Positions 1 to 6,728 of a DNA stretch of 12,158 nt are shown piece after piece; within the stretch, counting starts at the first letter, position 1; each line of letters starts with the position of its first letter. This DNA is from Jeotgalicoccus sp052093725 (GTDB lineage: Bacteria > Bacillota > Bacilli > Staphylococcales > Salinicoccaceae): NCBI GenBank assembly GCA_052093725.1, contig JBQDHL010000050.1, forward strand, positions 1 through 12,158. Reading direction: 5' to 3'. The notes beneath the pieces are model-generated. The model did not search any database. It was not told the DNA's origin and saw only the letters and a list, made by a program, of their open reading frames with translations. A program made the translations under genes and the position numbers.

Positions 1-1002
1 ATTAATGAACAAAAAACAGAGTCGGAAGTGAACGTGGAATCACCGGAAATCACACCGGATGAAGCGGCGACTGAAGAAGTAACACCAGAATCAACACCAG
101 ACGTAAATACTTATAATAATGATATAGAGACAAATACAGAGAATACTGAAGAAGAAACTGTTGATGACAGCGGTGGGGAAAATGAAGAAACCGCACCGAT
201 ACTGCAGCCGGCAGAACCTGAAGAACAGCCGGAAGAAACCCCAGTAGTGACTCCTGAAGAACCTGAGAGTAATGAAGAGACTACTCAGGAGGAGGAAGAA
301 ACTGAAGTACCTGCAGGAGAAGAAGAGACTCCTGCAGATGCGGTGGAGGGTACTGAATCTGAACCTGACAGTACACTTGAAACACCTGTGACAGAAGAAC
401 CTGATAACGGCACCGGCACTCAGCAAGGTAATATCGAGGAAAATCAGGAAGCAGTACCTGAATTGCCAATAGAGCATATTAATCCGATAGAGCCAGTTGA
501 GCCTGAAGGTGAATCAAGTACAGAAGAACCCTCAACAGAAGAAAACACTGTAACAGAACAGCCTGAAGAAGGCAATGTGGAAGAAAATCAGGAAGCAGTA
601 CCTGAAAACAACAACGCTGAACCTGAAGCAGGGACAGAAGTTATGGAAGAAGACCCAAGTACTGTTGGGACTGAGAAGAAGAAATTATACCATTATGACT
701 ACGGAGATATTTTAAATGGAATTTCATTTAGCGAAGAGAGTATCCATGATGACTTATCCACACTGGATCAGAGAGTATCACGTGTAATGTCTTCCAAAAT
801 AATTGAAGAAAAAGATTTAACAGCAGAACAGAAGCTAGAGCTTGAAGAGAAAGTTAAAGCTGAACAGACAACATCGTATGACGCGGAAGAACTTCCGAAT
901 ACGGGAGAAGCGGATTCGACTAACTATGCATTTGCAGGGTTACTGACGATATTTGGTGCAGTATTATTATTTATGAGCAAGAAATTAAAAACAGATAACT
1001 AG
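1..1002 (+). CDS. LPXTG cell-wall-anchored acidic surface protein (3' part)
   Basis: The frame is open to the first base of the window, so the N-terminus and signal peptide lie upstream; about 333 codons are visible. Most of the visible protein is a low-complexity stalk rich in Glu, Pro and Thr with almost no Lys or Arg. It contains a repeated phrase GN(I/V)EENQEAVPE, encoded at about 424-459 and 571-606. From about base 676 it becomes a less biased segment (KKKLYHYDYGDILNG and on), probably a short folded or helical part. It ends with a textbook sorting signal: LPNTG (892-906), a hydrophobic segment (YAFAGLLTIFGAVLLFM) and a positively charged tail (KKLKTDN). By family knowledge, sortase A would cut between Thr and Gly and link the protein to peptidoglycan. 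The specific role (adhesin, spacer or enzyme) cannot be told because the functional N-terminal part is outside the window. Confidence 0.9.
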   Translation: MNEQKTESEVNVESPEITPDEAATEEVTPESTPDVNTYNNDIETNTENTEEETVDDSGGENEETAPILQPAEPEEQPEETPVVTPEEPESNEETTQEEEETEVPAGEEETPADAVEGTESEPDSTLETPVTEEPDNGTGTQQGNIEENQEAVPELPIEHINPIEPVEPEGESSTEEPSTEENTVTEQPEEGNVEENQEAVPENNNAEPEAGTEVMEEDPSTVGTEKKKLYHYDYGDILNGISFSEESIHDDLSTLDQRVSRVMSSKIIEEKDLTAEQKLELEEKVKAEQTTSYDAEELPNTGEADSTNYAFAGLLTIFGAVLLFMSKKLKTDN

Positions 1003-1028
1003 TAGATTATTGATATCTATAAATTTGA

Positions 1029-1058
1029 GAGCCTGGCGGCAAACGCCGGGCTCTTTTT
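1029..1058 (+). terminator. Rho-independent terminator of the LPXTG gene
   Basis: A 10-bp GC-rich stem (GAGCCTGGCG at 1029-1038 with CGCCGGGCTC at 1044-1053, one G-U pair) with a 5-nt loop is followed by a T tract. It lies 26 nt after the LPXTG stop codon. Confidence 0.9.
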
Positions 1059-1102
1059 ATGGAAATTATAAGATGTTAGAAATATTATAAAAAATACCAA
1101 CC

Positions 1103-1156
1103 AGAGGTTATAAGGCATCTTCGTTGTCACCTCTATTTTGTATTCAATGTTATAAT
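1103..1156 (+). promoter_or_regulatory. Candidate promoter and dyad before the dehydrogenase gene
   Basis: There is an extended -10 element, TG-T-TATAAT, at 1148-1156. The best -35 candidate, TTGTCA at 1124-1129, lies 21 nt upstream, too far for an ideal sigma-A promoter, so the extended -10 may carry the activity. A 6-bp inverted repeat (AGAGGT 1103-1108, ACCTCT 1129-1134) brackets the -35 region and could be a regulator site. This is a motif-level inference only. Confidence 0.4.
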
Positions 1157-1215
1157 ATTTTTATCAGTATTATTCAATATTCTGAAATTACATACATAAA
1201 CATCGGGGTGAAGGA

Positions 1216-2092
1216 ATGAAAACATTAAATATCGCATCTATTCCAGGGGACGGCGTCGGCAAGGAGATTATGCCTGAGGCGATTCGCGTAATGGAAAAAG
1301 TCGCAGAGATTCACGGCGGTCTTAAGTTTGATTTTGAAGAGTTCCCGTACAGCTGTGATTATTATTTAAAACACGGAGCAATGATGCCTGAAGATGGTAT
1401 GGATCGTCTCAGTCAGTTCGACAGTGTGTTTTTAGGTGCTGTCGGCGATGCAACGAAAGTGCCGGATCACATTTCATTATGGGGGCTTTTACTTAAAATT
1501 CGTCAGGAGTTCCAGCAGGAGATTAATATCCGTCCTGCAAAATTACTGAAGGGGATTAATTCTAAATTAGCAGATCCTAAAGATTTCGATATTGTTGTTG
1601 TCAGAGAGAACAGTGAAGGGGAGTACAGTTCGATTGGAGGACGTATTTTCCACGATGATAACGAGATTGTGATTCAGAATAATGTATTCTCGAGACGTGC
1701 AACGAAACAGGCAATGAATGTTGCTTTTGATCTTGCAAGTAAGCGTAAAGGCCTTGTGACAAGCGCGACTAAATCCAATGGTATTTTCCATGCGATGCCA
1801 TTCTGGGATGAGATTTTTGAAGAGATTTCTGCCAAGCATACAAATATTAGATCAGAGTCTAAACATATCGATGCATTGGCTGCTTATTTTATTACACACN
1901 NNNNNNNNNNNNNNNNNNNNNNNNNNNNNNNNNNNNNNNNNNNNNNNNNNNNNNNNNNNNNNNNNNNNNNNNNNNNNNNNNNNNNNNNNNNNNNNNNNNG
2001 TAACAGCTGATGGCTACCAGACACCAGATTTAGGCGGTAAGTACAAGATGACTGAAGTGACAGATGAAATTGTTAACAGATTAGGTAAATAA
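1216..2092 (+). CDS. Tartrate/D-malate dehydrogenase family (isocitrate/isopropylmalate dehydrogenase superfamily), interrupted by assembly gap
   Basis: ATG at 1216 follows GGGGTG (1205-1210) at good spacing. The first 228 residues show the beta-decarboxylating dehydrogenase fold: PGDGVGKEIMPEA (10-22), LGAVGDATKVPDHISLWG (73-90), substrate-binding arginines R96, R106 and R130, the RENSEGEYSSIGGR motif (130-143), the catalytic Lys in SATKSN (K186) and the first metal-type Asp in HIDALAAYF (D219). Bases 1900-1999 are N. After them a different frame gives the final 30 residues (VTADGYQTPDLGG to RLGK). Family members are about 350 residues; 258 are visible, so roughly 90-100 residues are missing, including the second metal-binding Asp pair and the NAD-binding loop. 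The frame change fits a 100-N gap of arbitrary length, not a real frameshift. Among relatives, the VPDH-SLWG segment and the C-terminus resemble the tartrate/D-malate group (YcsA-like) more than LeuB or Icd. Exact substrate is unproven. Confidence 0.85.
1900..1999. other. Assembly gap (100 N) inside the dehydrogenase gene
   Basis: Exactly 100 N, the conventional placeholder for a gap of unknown size. The coding frame before and after the gap differs by one, and the family length suggests that about 280-300 nt are actually missing here. Confidence 0.97.
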
Positions 2093-2102
2093 GTGATAGA
2101 AA

Positions 2103-2139
2103 AATCCCGAGTGAATTAAATTCACTCGGGATTTTTTTT
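2103..2139. terminator. Bidirectional terminator between the dehydrogenase and M3 peptidase genes
   Basis: A perfect 13-bp stem (AATCCCGAGTGAA at 2103-2115, TTCACTCGGGATT at 2121-2133) with a 5-nt loop has T-rich flanks on both strands. It lies between two convergent stop codons (2092 on +, 2143 on -) and can serve both genes. Confidence 0.92.
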
Positions 2140-2142
2140 GTC

Positions 2143-3843
2143 TTATAGTTTTTTATCGTCAATTGAGTTTAAGTAAGCATGAACTTCATCAATCACTGTT
2201 TCAAGAGAGCCTTCTTCAAACGGAGATTTCAGTTTAGCGAGTTCTACTAGAGAATTGAACGGCAGTGATCCGCCGACTTTACATAATGCTAGATAGTCAG
2301 CCCATGCGCCGTCAAAGTCATCTTTCGCACGTTTCCAGAACTGCAGCGCACATACTTGAGCGAGCGTGTAGTCAATGTAGTAGAATGGTGATCCAAATAC
2401 ATGACCTTGTTTGTGCCAGAATGCTCCGCTTTCAAGCGGTTCAATTCCGTCATAGTCAACATGCGGTAAATATTTTCCTTCGATTTTCTTCCATTCCTGA
2501 CGTCTCTCTTCAGGTGTCAGTTCAGGGTTCTCGTAAACTACATGCTGGAATTCATCGACTGCTACGCCGTATGGCAGGAACGAAATTGAATCAGCCATAT
2601 GCGAGAATTTAAATTTGTCAGTGTCTTCTTTAAAGAATAACTCCATCCATGGATAAGTGAAGAATTCCATACTCATCGAATGAATTTCAGCTGATTCATA
2701 TGTCGGGAACGAATACTCAGGCACTGTCAGATGACGTGACATATAGGTTTGGAAGGCGTGTCCTGCTTCGTGTGTCAGTACTTCTACATCACCTTGTGTA
2801 CCGTTGAAATTCGAGAAGATAAATGGCGATTTATAATCAGCAATCATCGTACAATAGCCGCCGCCTTCTTTACCTTTTTTAGCTTCTACATCGAACAGAT
2901 TGCGTTCAGTCATGAACGTATAGAACTCATCTGTTTCAGGTGATAGTTCTTTGTACATTTGTGCGCCGTTTTTCATAATATCTTTAGTTTTGCCTTTTGG
3001 CGTTGCATTCCCTGTAATAAATTCAAAGTTACCATCGTAACTCTTCAGATTATCGAGGCCGATGCGCTGTGCCTGGCGTTTTTTAAGTTCAGTAACGATT
3101 GGTACTACATACTCTTCAACTTGCTTTCTAAACTTCTCAACCATTTTACGGTCATAGTCGATACGGTTCATACGGATATATCCAAGCTCGACAAAGTCTT
3201 TGTAACCCAATGTTACTGCGATTTCATTTCTTGTCTTCACAAGCTCATCGTAAATATTATCGATTTCTTCAAGGTGTTCACCCATGAAACCCTGCACAGC
3301 AAGTGTCGCATTTTTTCTGATTGAGCGGTCCGGGTCTTGTGTATACGGAGTGAATTCCGACAGGTTTAATTTCTTGCCATCGAATTCAATTTCCGCTGAC
3401 GCAAGCAGTTTATCGTACTGTGTTGCCAATTTATTTTCTTTTTGCAGCAGTGTTTTAACTGATGGATCAAATGTTTTTAAAGCATTGTCCGATAGTTTGA
3501 AAAGCTGCTCCCCAAAACGTGCTTCCAAATCATCGCGGAATTTACTTGTCGTAATTGCTTTACGATATTTGTTAGTAATTTCAGTAAACGATGGATCATT
3601 CTCATCGAAGTAATCTCGTTCTCTGTCGTAAAACTTATCGCGTGTATCAATTGATGAACGAATTGATGCCAGCGTCGCCATCGTATCGAGATGATCAAAC
3701 TCCGTGTTCAGCTTATCGATGACAGTAACCTGCGCATCTACAGAACCAGCATCATCAAATTCTGTCAGCAGTGAATCTACAGTTTTCTCAAATTGATCTA
3801 AATCCGGACGTTCATATTTAAAATCTTCGAACTTTGTTACCAT
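2143..3843 (-). CDS. M3 family oligoendopeptidase (PepF-like zinc metallopeptidase)
   Basis: This 566-residue cytoplasmic protein has no signal peptide. The zinc-binding HEAGH motif is at residues 358-362, and the third ligand is Glu386 in the segment ESAEIHSMSMEF, 24 residues after the second His, as expected for peptidase family M3. The C-terminal part (DEFQHVVYENPELTPEERRQEWKKIE, then YLPHVDYDGIEPLESGAFWHKQGH) is typical of the M3B oligoendopeptidases, with the His/Tyr residues that line the active site. The length matches the shorter M3 group common in Firmicutes (about 560 residues) rather than classical PepF (about 600). The expected role is cleavage of short peptides in the cytoplasm. 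The start is supported by AAGGGGGA (3858-3851), 7 nt before ATG. The gene is monocistronic, with its own terminator. Confidence 0.95.
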   Translation of the reverse strand: MVTKFEDFKYERPDLDQFEKTVDSLLTEFDDAGSVDAQVTVIDKLNTEFDHLDTMATLASIRSSIDTRDKFYDRERDYFDENDPSFTEITNKYRKAITTSKFRDDLEARFGEQLFKLSDNALKTFDPSVKTLLQKENKLATQYDKLLASAEIEFDGKKLNLSEFTPYTQDPDRSIRKNATLAVQGFMGEHLEEIDNIYDELVKTRNEIAVTLGYKDFVELGYIRMNRIDYDRKMVEKFRKQVEEYVVPIVTELKKRQAQRIGLDNLKSYDGNFEFITGNATPKGKTKDIMKNGAQMYKELSPETDEFYTFMTERNLFDVEAKKGKEGGGYCTMIADYKSPFIFSNFNGTQGDVEVLTHEAGHAFQTYMSRHLTVPEYSFPTYESAEIHSMSMEFFTYPWMELFFKEDTDKFKFSHMADSISFLPYGVAVDEFQHVVYENPELTPEERRQEWKKIEGKYLPHVDYDGIEPLESGAFWHKQGHVFGSPFYYIDYTLAQVCALQFWKRAKDDFDGAWADYLALCKVGGSLPFNSLVELAKLKSPFEEGSLETVIDEVHAYLNSIDDKKL

Positions 3844-3874
3844 AAAAAATTCCCCCTTAATGGTCTTACTTCGT

Positions 3875-3883
3875 ATTTTAGCA
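3875..3883 (-). promoter_or_regulatory. Candidate extended -10 element for the M3 peptidase gene
   Basis: On the minus strand TGC-TAAAAT (3883-3875) resembles an extended -10 box and lies about 30 nt before the start codon. No good -35 is visible at the usual distance. Confidence 0.35.
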
Positions 3884-3931
3884 TAATGATTTAAAATTCT
3901 GTTATAAATATGATAGTGTGTATAGTAATAT

Positions 3932-3959
3932 TTTACTTAGAATTGGGGTAGTATATAAG
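3932..3959 (+). promoter_or_regulatory. Weak candidate promoter for the lemA operon
   Basis: TTTACT (3932-3937) and TATAAG (3954-3959) are separated by 16 nt. An alternative -10-like TATAAA lies at 3974-3979 without a good -35. Assigned on motif similarity only. Confidence 0.3.
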
Positions 3960-4008
3960 AGTAATGTTTTATGTATAAAATTAATATTTAAAGAAAAGGG
4001 GACAGACA

Positions 4009-4608
4009 ATGAAAAAGTTTCTTATACCTATTGGTGTAGTGATTGCGGTAATTGTTATTATCGGAATTATGATCGTACCGAGATATAACAGTCTTGTAAA
4101 TCTCGACGAAGAGGTTAACGAGAAAGAATCGCAAATCGAAACACAGCTGCAGCGACGCGGTGATTTAATTCCTAACCTCGTCAGCACAGTTCAGGGTTAC
4201 GCTTCTCATGAAGAAGAAGTATTCACTGATATTGCTGAAGCACGTTCACAGCTTGCAGGTGCAAGTGGAGATGTTGAAGAAATGGCAGAAGCAAACAATG
4301 AAATGACAGGTGCGTTATCACGACTCCTGGCAATTTCTGAGAACTATCCTGATCTGCAGGCGAGTGAGCAGTTTACGGGATTAAGAGATGAGCTGGCAGG
4401 TGCGGAGAACCGTATAGCTGTAGCACGACAGGATTACAACACAGCGGTGCAGGAATACAACCGCAACACAAGAACGTTCCCGGGTAACATTATCGCAGGA
4501 ATTTTTAATTTCGATGAAAAAGCTTATTTCGAAGCGGATGAATCTGCACAGGATGTACCGGATGTGGAGTTCAATACTAACCAAGATGATTCTGACGGTG
4601 GAGAGTAA
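4009..4608 (+). CDS. lemA: LemA family membrane protein
   Basis: This 199-residue protein has a short N-terminal membrane anchor (residues 4-23, FLIPIGVVIAVIVIIGIMIV) followed by the LemA signature: YNSLVNLDEEVNEKESQIE, then QRRGDLIPNLVSTVQGYASHEEEVF, a helical middle part, and AVQEYNRNTRTFPGNIIAGIF near the C-terminus. The last 25 residues are an acidic, probably disordered tail. LemA proteins form long helical bundles at the membrane; their molecular role is not established. The start follows AAAAGGGG at 3994-4001. The stop codon TAA (4606-4608) shares its last base with the ATG of the next gene (TAATG), so the two products are likely made in a coupled way. LemA next to a TPM-domain protein is a common pairing. 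Confidence 0.95.
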   Translation: MKKFLIPIGVVIAVIVIIGIMIVPRYNSLVNLDEEVNEKESQIETQLQRRGDLIPNLVSTVQGYASHEEEVFTDIAEARSQLAGASGDVEEMAEANNEMTGALSRLLAISENYPDLQASEQFTGLRDELAGAENRIAVARQDYNTAVQEYNRNTRTFPGNIIAGIFNFDEKAYFEADESAQDVPDVEFNTNQDDSDGGE

Positions 4609-5444
4609 TGCAAAAAAGCTTTGCTTTTATAGCTGTTTTACTTAGTGTTTTATTACTAAGTGCACCTGTAGAAGCAAGAGTGGATTTGCCGGCACTCAAT
4701 GAAAGTCATTATTTTGTGCAGGATAATGCAGGTGTACTCAGCGACAGTACAATTAATGAAATTAACGAGAAGGGTACACATCTCGAAGAAGGTACAGGTG
4801 CCGAACTGCTCTTAATGACGATGGATACGACAGGACAGGAACATCGTCAGGATTTTGCTCTCCGTGCATTAAGAGAATACGGTGTCGGTAAAGCTGAGAA
4901 AGATAACGGCATTGTTATTCTTTTGAATCTGGATAACGATAATGAATTTAATAACCGAGGTATTGAAGTACAGGTTGGTTACGGCGTTGAAGGGTACTTA
5001 AACGATGCTAAAATAGGACGAATTATTGATAATGTAGCATACGATGATTTAGCTGCGGGGAATTACGAAACGGCACTCAATAATCTGTATACGGCATTAT
5101 ACGATGAATCTTTAACAGCGTATGGTTATGAAGATGGTGAATTCACACGTGAAGAACCAGCTGAAGATACGGAATCGGGAGAGAACGACAGTATATTTGC
5201 AATCCTGATCCGGCTGGCGATATTTATGACCGTTCTGTATATCATTTATAAAATGGTATCAGGCGGTGGAGGTTCCGGCGGTTCCGGAGGCTCAGGCGGC
5301 AGACGCAGAAGAAGCGGCGGGCCCGTAATATTCTTCCCTCCAGGCGGGGGCGGAGGATTTGGCGGCGGCAGTTCAGGCGGCGGAGGTTTCGGCGGATTTG
5401 GCGGCGGCTCCGGCGGAGGCGGCGGTGCTGGACGAGGCTTCTAG
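4608..5444 (+). CDS. TPM-domain (YgcG-like) membrane protein with Gly-rich tail
   Basis: This 278-residue protein has a signal peptide (residues 1-23, ending in VEA before RVDLP), then an extracytoplasmic TPM domain at about residues 30-175 (VQDNAGVLS 37-45, KDNGIVILL 98-106, IEVQVGYGVEGYLNDAKIG 119-137). An acidic linker follows, then one transmembrane segment (about 196-216). The C-terminus (218-278) is almost all Gly and Ser, broken by a basic patch (RRRRS) and a short hydrophobic stretch (PVIFFPP). This layout is that of the YgcG family. TPM domains elsewhere have been linked to phosphatase activity and photosystem repair; in this family the role is unknown. The ATG overlaps the lemA stop codon by one base, with GGTGGAGAG just upstream as ribosome binding site. 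A strong terminator follows. Confidence 0.93.
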   Translation: MQKSFAFIAVLLSVLLLSAPVEARVDLPALNESHYFVQDNAGVLSDSTINEINEKGTHLEEGTGAELLLMTMDTTGQEHRQDFALRALREYGVGKAEKDNGIVILLNLDNDNEFNNRGIEVQVGYGVEGYLNDAKIGRIIDNVAYDDLAAGNYETALNNLYTALYDESLTAYGYEDGEFTREEPAEDTESGENDSIFAILIRLAIFMTVLYIIYKMVSGGGGSGGSGGSGGRRRRSGGPVIFFPPGGGGGFGGGSSGGGGFGGFGGGSGGGGGAGRGF

Positions 5445-5460
5445 CTGGTTGAAGAAATAA

Positions 5461-5505
5461 AAAAGCTCGAGAATCTTGATGTTAAGATTCTCGAGCTTTT
5501 TTTGT
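5461..5505 (+). terminator. Terminator of the lemA operon
   Basis: A perfect 17-bp stem (arms 5461-5477 and 5484-5500, core AGCTCGAGAATCTT) with a 6-nt loop is followed by a T run. The A/T-rich outer pairs would also let it act in the opposite direction. Confidence 0.93.
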
Positions 5506-5515
5506 TATGACATCT

Positions 5516-5608
5516 GCTCATGCCTATGCAAGGTTGGATTCGTATACATGACGCTCGCTCATGCCTATGCAAGGTTGGATTCGTATACATGACGCTCGCT
5601 CATGCCTA
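5516..5608. repeat. 41-bp direct tandem repeat array, cut by an assembly gap
   Basis: Two complete identical 41-nt units (5516-5556 and 5557-5597) and the first 11 nt of a third (5598-5608) run straight into a block of N. The unit begins GCTCATGCCTATGCAAGG and contains the palindrome GTATAC. At each unit junction there is a small inverted repeat, CATGA...TCATG, around CGCTCGC. There are no variable spacers, so it is not a CRISPR. It lies between two convergent transcription units, outside any gene. Just after the gap, CGTATACA (5710-5717) matches the repeat before diverging, so this may be the far edge of the array. The real copy number is hidden by the gap. Confidence 0.93.
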
Positions 5609-5708
5609 NNNNNNNNNNNNNNNNNNNNNNNNNNNNNNNNNNNNNNNNNNNNNNNNNNNNNNNNNNNNNNNNNNNNNNNNNNNNNNNNNNNNNNNNNNNN
5701 NNNNNNNN
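5609..5708. other. Assembly gap (100 N) within the repeat array
   Basis: Exactly 100 N, beginning inside a tandem repeat unit. The array probably could not be resolved by short reads; the true length is unknown. Confidence 0.97.
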
Positions 5709-5727
5709 CGCGTATACACACAAGCAA

Positions 5728-5766
5728 CAAAAAAGAGCCGAAGTGCCTGAAACAGGTAACCCGGCT
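5728..5766 (-). terminator. Terminator of the CPBP protease gene
   Basis: Reading the minus strand, AGCCGGGTTACCTG (5766-5753) pairs with CAGGCACTTCGGCT (5749-5736) around a TTT loop, with two G-U pairs and two mismatches, and is followed by a T run (5734-5728). It begins 8 nt after the stop codon. Confidence 0.85.
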
Positions 5767-5774
5767 AAAAATCT

Positions 5775-6539
5775 TTACATAAACAGCGAAATAATCGCAT
5801 TCAGCTGATTTTGAATTTCTTCTGCATCTTCTAAAAAGTCAGCGAAGACAGTTTGCAGAAGCACTACAAGACCGTTCATAATAATATGAACCATTATCGG
5901 TACTAAGAGACGTCCTGTAATGATATATAAGAAACTGAATACATAAGACATCGATAAATAGATGAGAATATGTGTAAAGTCAGCATGTGCGACTGCGAAA
6001 ATTAATCCGCTCACAAGTCCTGCAACTAAAAATGCGAGCACTTTCTGTGCTGTGCTGTTAACAGGAATCATTTCGTAAATCTCACCGAATATTGCTCTTC
6101 TGAAAACATATTCCTCAATAATCGGACCAAATAATACAACGACTAGAATCATCCACGGAGAGTTAAAAATCATATCGACAATATCTGTCGTATTCTGACT
6201 CTCTACCGGATTGCCAAGTACGTAAATATTAATGAGACCGGCGACAATTTGTGACATATACGCCAGGAAGACACCGCCGATGATCCATACTGTGGTAATC
6301 AGACCGTCGGATTGCGGTCCGCGTTCGATTCGGTTTTTATTCTTATGCAGATTGCCGATAAGTATTACAATAACTGTGCCAAGAGTGAATGCAATAACCT
6401 GATATGGCATCAGTTTTTCAATCACTTCAGCCGGACCGAGAGAAGGGTCCAGGGCTGTGAAAATTAAGCCGATGGGAATCAGTGCAAACTGCACTGCCAA
6501 AAATGTTAGGATAATTAATAAACTGTATACGCGTCTCAC
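5775..6539 (-). CDS. mroQ: CPBP (Abi) family intramembrane metalloprotease, MroQ-like
   Basis: This is a polytopic membrane protein with about six to eight hydrophobic segments. It carries the three CPBP motifs: EEYVFRR (E142 E143 to R147, numbered from the GTG), FAVAH (His185) and HIIMN (His218, Asn222). By family knowledge these are the catalytic residues of Rce1-like glutamate/metal-dependent intramembrane proteases. I chose GTG at 6539 because GGAGG (6551-6547) sits 7 nt upstream; the in-frame ATG at 6560 would put that Shine-Dalgarno inside the gene. That gives 254 residues. In Staphylococcus aureus the CPBP protease MroQ lies beside groESL and acts on the Agr peptide pathway; the same divergent position here supports orthology. 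No agr genes are in the window, so the substrate is not shown. The symbol rests on family plus context. Confidence 0.85.
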   Translation of the reverse strand: MRRVYSLLIILTFLAVQFALIPIGLIFTALDPSLGPAEVIEKLMPYQVIAFTLGTVIVILIGNLHKNKNRIERGPQSDGLITTVWIIGGVFLAYMSQIVAGLINIYVLGNPVESQNTTDIVDMIFNSPWMILVVVLFGPIIEEYVFRRAIFGEIYEMIPVNSTAQKVLAFLVAGLVSGLIFAVAHADFTHILIYLSMSYVFSFLYIITGRLLVPIMVHIIMNGLVVLLQTVFADFLEDAEEIQNQLNAIISLFM

Positions 6540-6594
6540 GTTTAAACCTCCAATAATCAATAATTTTATCTTACATTAAAAAAGTAAAACTCAA

Positions 6595-6616
6595 AAGTAA
6601 TACAGTCTTATTACTT
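6595..6616. promoter_or_regulatory. 22-bp dyad in the mroQ-groES divergent region
   Basis: A perfect 8-bp inverted repeat, AAGTAATA (6595-6602) and TATTACTT (6609-6616), separated by 6 nt, overlaps the first bases of the candidate groES -35 box. It could be an operator acting on either divergent gene; no known regulator consensus is recognised. Confidence 0.5.
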
Positions 6617-6643
6617 GCATTTTTGACCAAATTTGATTATTAT
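6615..6643 (+). promoter_or_regulatory. groESL promoter (sigma-A type)
   Basis: TTGCAT (6615-6620) and TATTAT (6638-6643) are separated by exactly 17 nt, placing the transcription start near 6650, at the left edge of the CIRCE element, as is usual for groE operons in Firmicutes. An alternative pairing, TTGACC (6623-6628) with TATTGT (6647-6652), has 18-nt spacing but a poorer -10. Confidence 0.65.
6622..6638. promoter_or_regulatory. CtsR operator (heptad direct repeat)
   Basis: TTTGACC-AAA-TTTGATT is a heptad direct repeat with 3-nt spacing. It matches the CtsR consensus (on the other strand RGTCAAA-NAN-RGTCAAA) at 7/7 and 6/7 positions; the spacer middle base differs. It sits in the spacer of the groESL promoter, an ideal place for repression. 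Confidence 0.7.
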
Positions 6644-6651
6644 AACTATTG

Positions 6652-6678
6652 TTAGCACTCAATATTGATGAGTGCCAA
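6652..6678. promoter_or_regulatory. CIRCE element (HrcA operator)
   Basis: TTAGCACTC, a 9-nt spacer, then GAGTGCCAA: the standard CIRCE inverted repeat with one change in the right arm (consensus GAGTGCTAA). It lies just downstream of the groESL -10 and within the 5' leader. By established knowledge HrcA binds here and its activity depends on GroE, giving feedback control. Confidence 0.96.
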
Positions 6679-6728
6679 ATCACGCAATTAATTTTATAGA
6701 ATTTAAGATTAATAAGGAGGGCATTTTC

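Noticed and set aside
91..477. Long minus-strand open frame opposite the LPXTG stalk
   Set aside because: It is the mirror of a Glu/Thr-rich coding strand, giving a Phe/Ser/Arg-rich product with no start signal; a shadow of the real gene.
1900..2092. A true frameshift in the dehydrogenase gene
   Set aside because: The frame change occurs only across a 100-N placeholder gap, and about 90-100 family residues are missing there, so no frameshift is shown.
2265..3613. Several plus-strand open frames opposite the M3 peptidase
   Set aside because: They are antisense shadows without ribosome binding sites or recognisable protein features.
5516..5608. 41-bp repeats as a CRISPR array
   Set aside because: The repeat units follow one another directly with no variable spacers, the period is constant and there are no cas genes nearby.
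5520..5808. Short open frames through the repeats and N block
   Set aside because: The unit length (41) is not a multiple of three, the frames stay open mainly because of N, and there is no ribosome binding site.
6540..6560. CPBP protease start at ATG 6560
   Set aside because: GGAGG lies between it and the GTG at 6539, with ideal spacing to the GTG.
6672..6728. N-terminal extension of groES from ATG at 6672
   Set aside because: That ATG lies inside the CIRCE element, has no Shine-Dalgarno, and the extra residues do not resemble GroES; GTG at 6729 follows a strong AAGGAGG.
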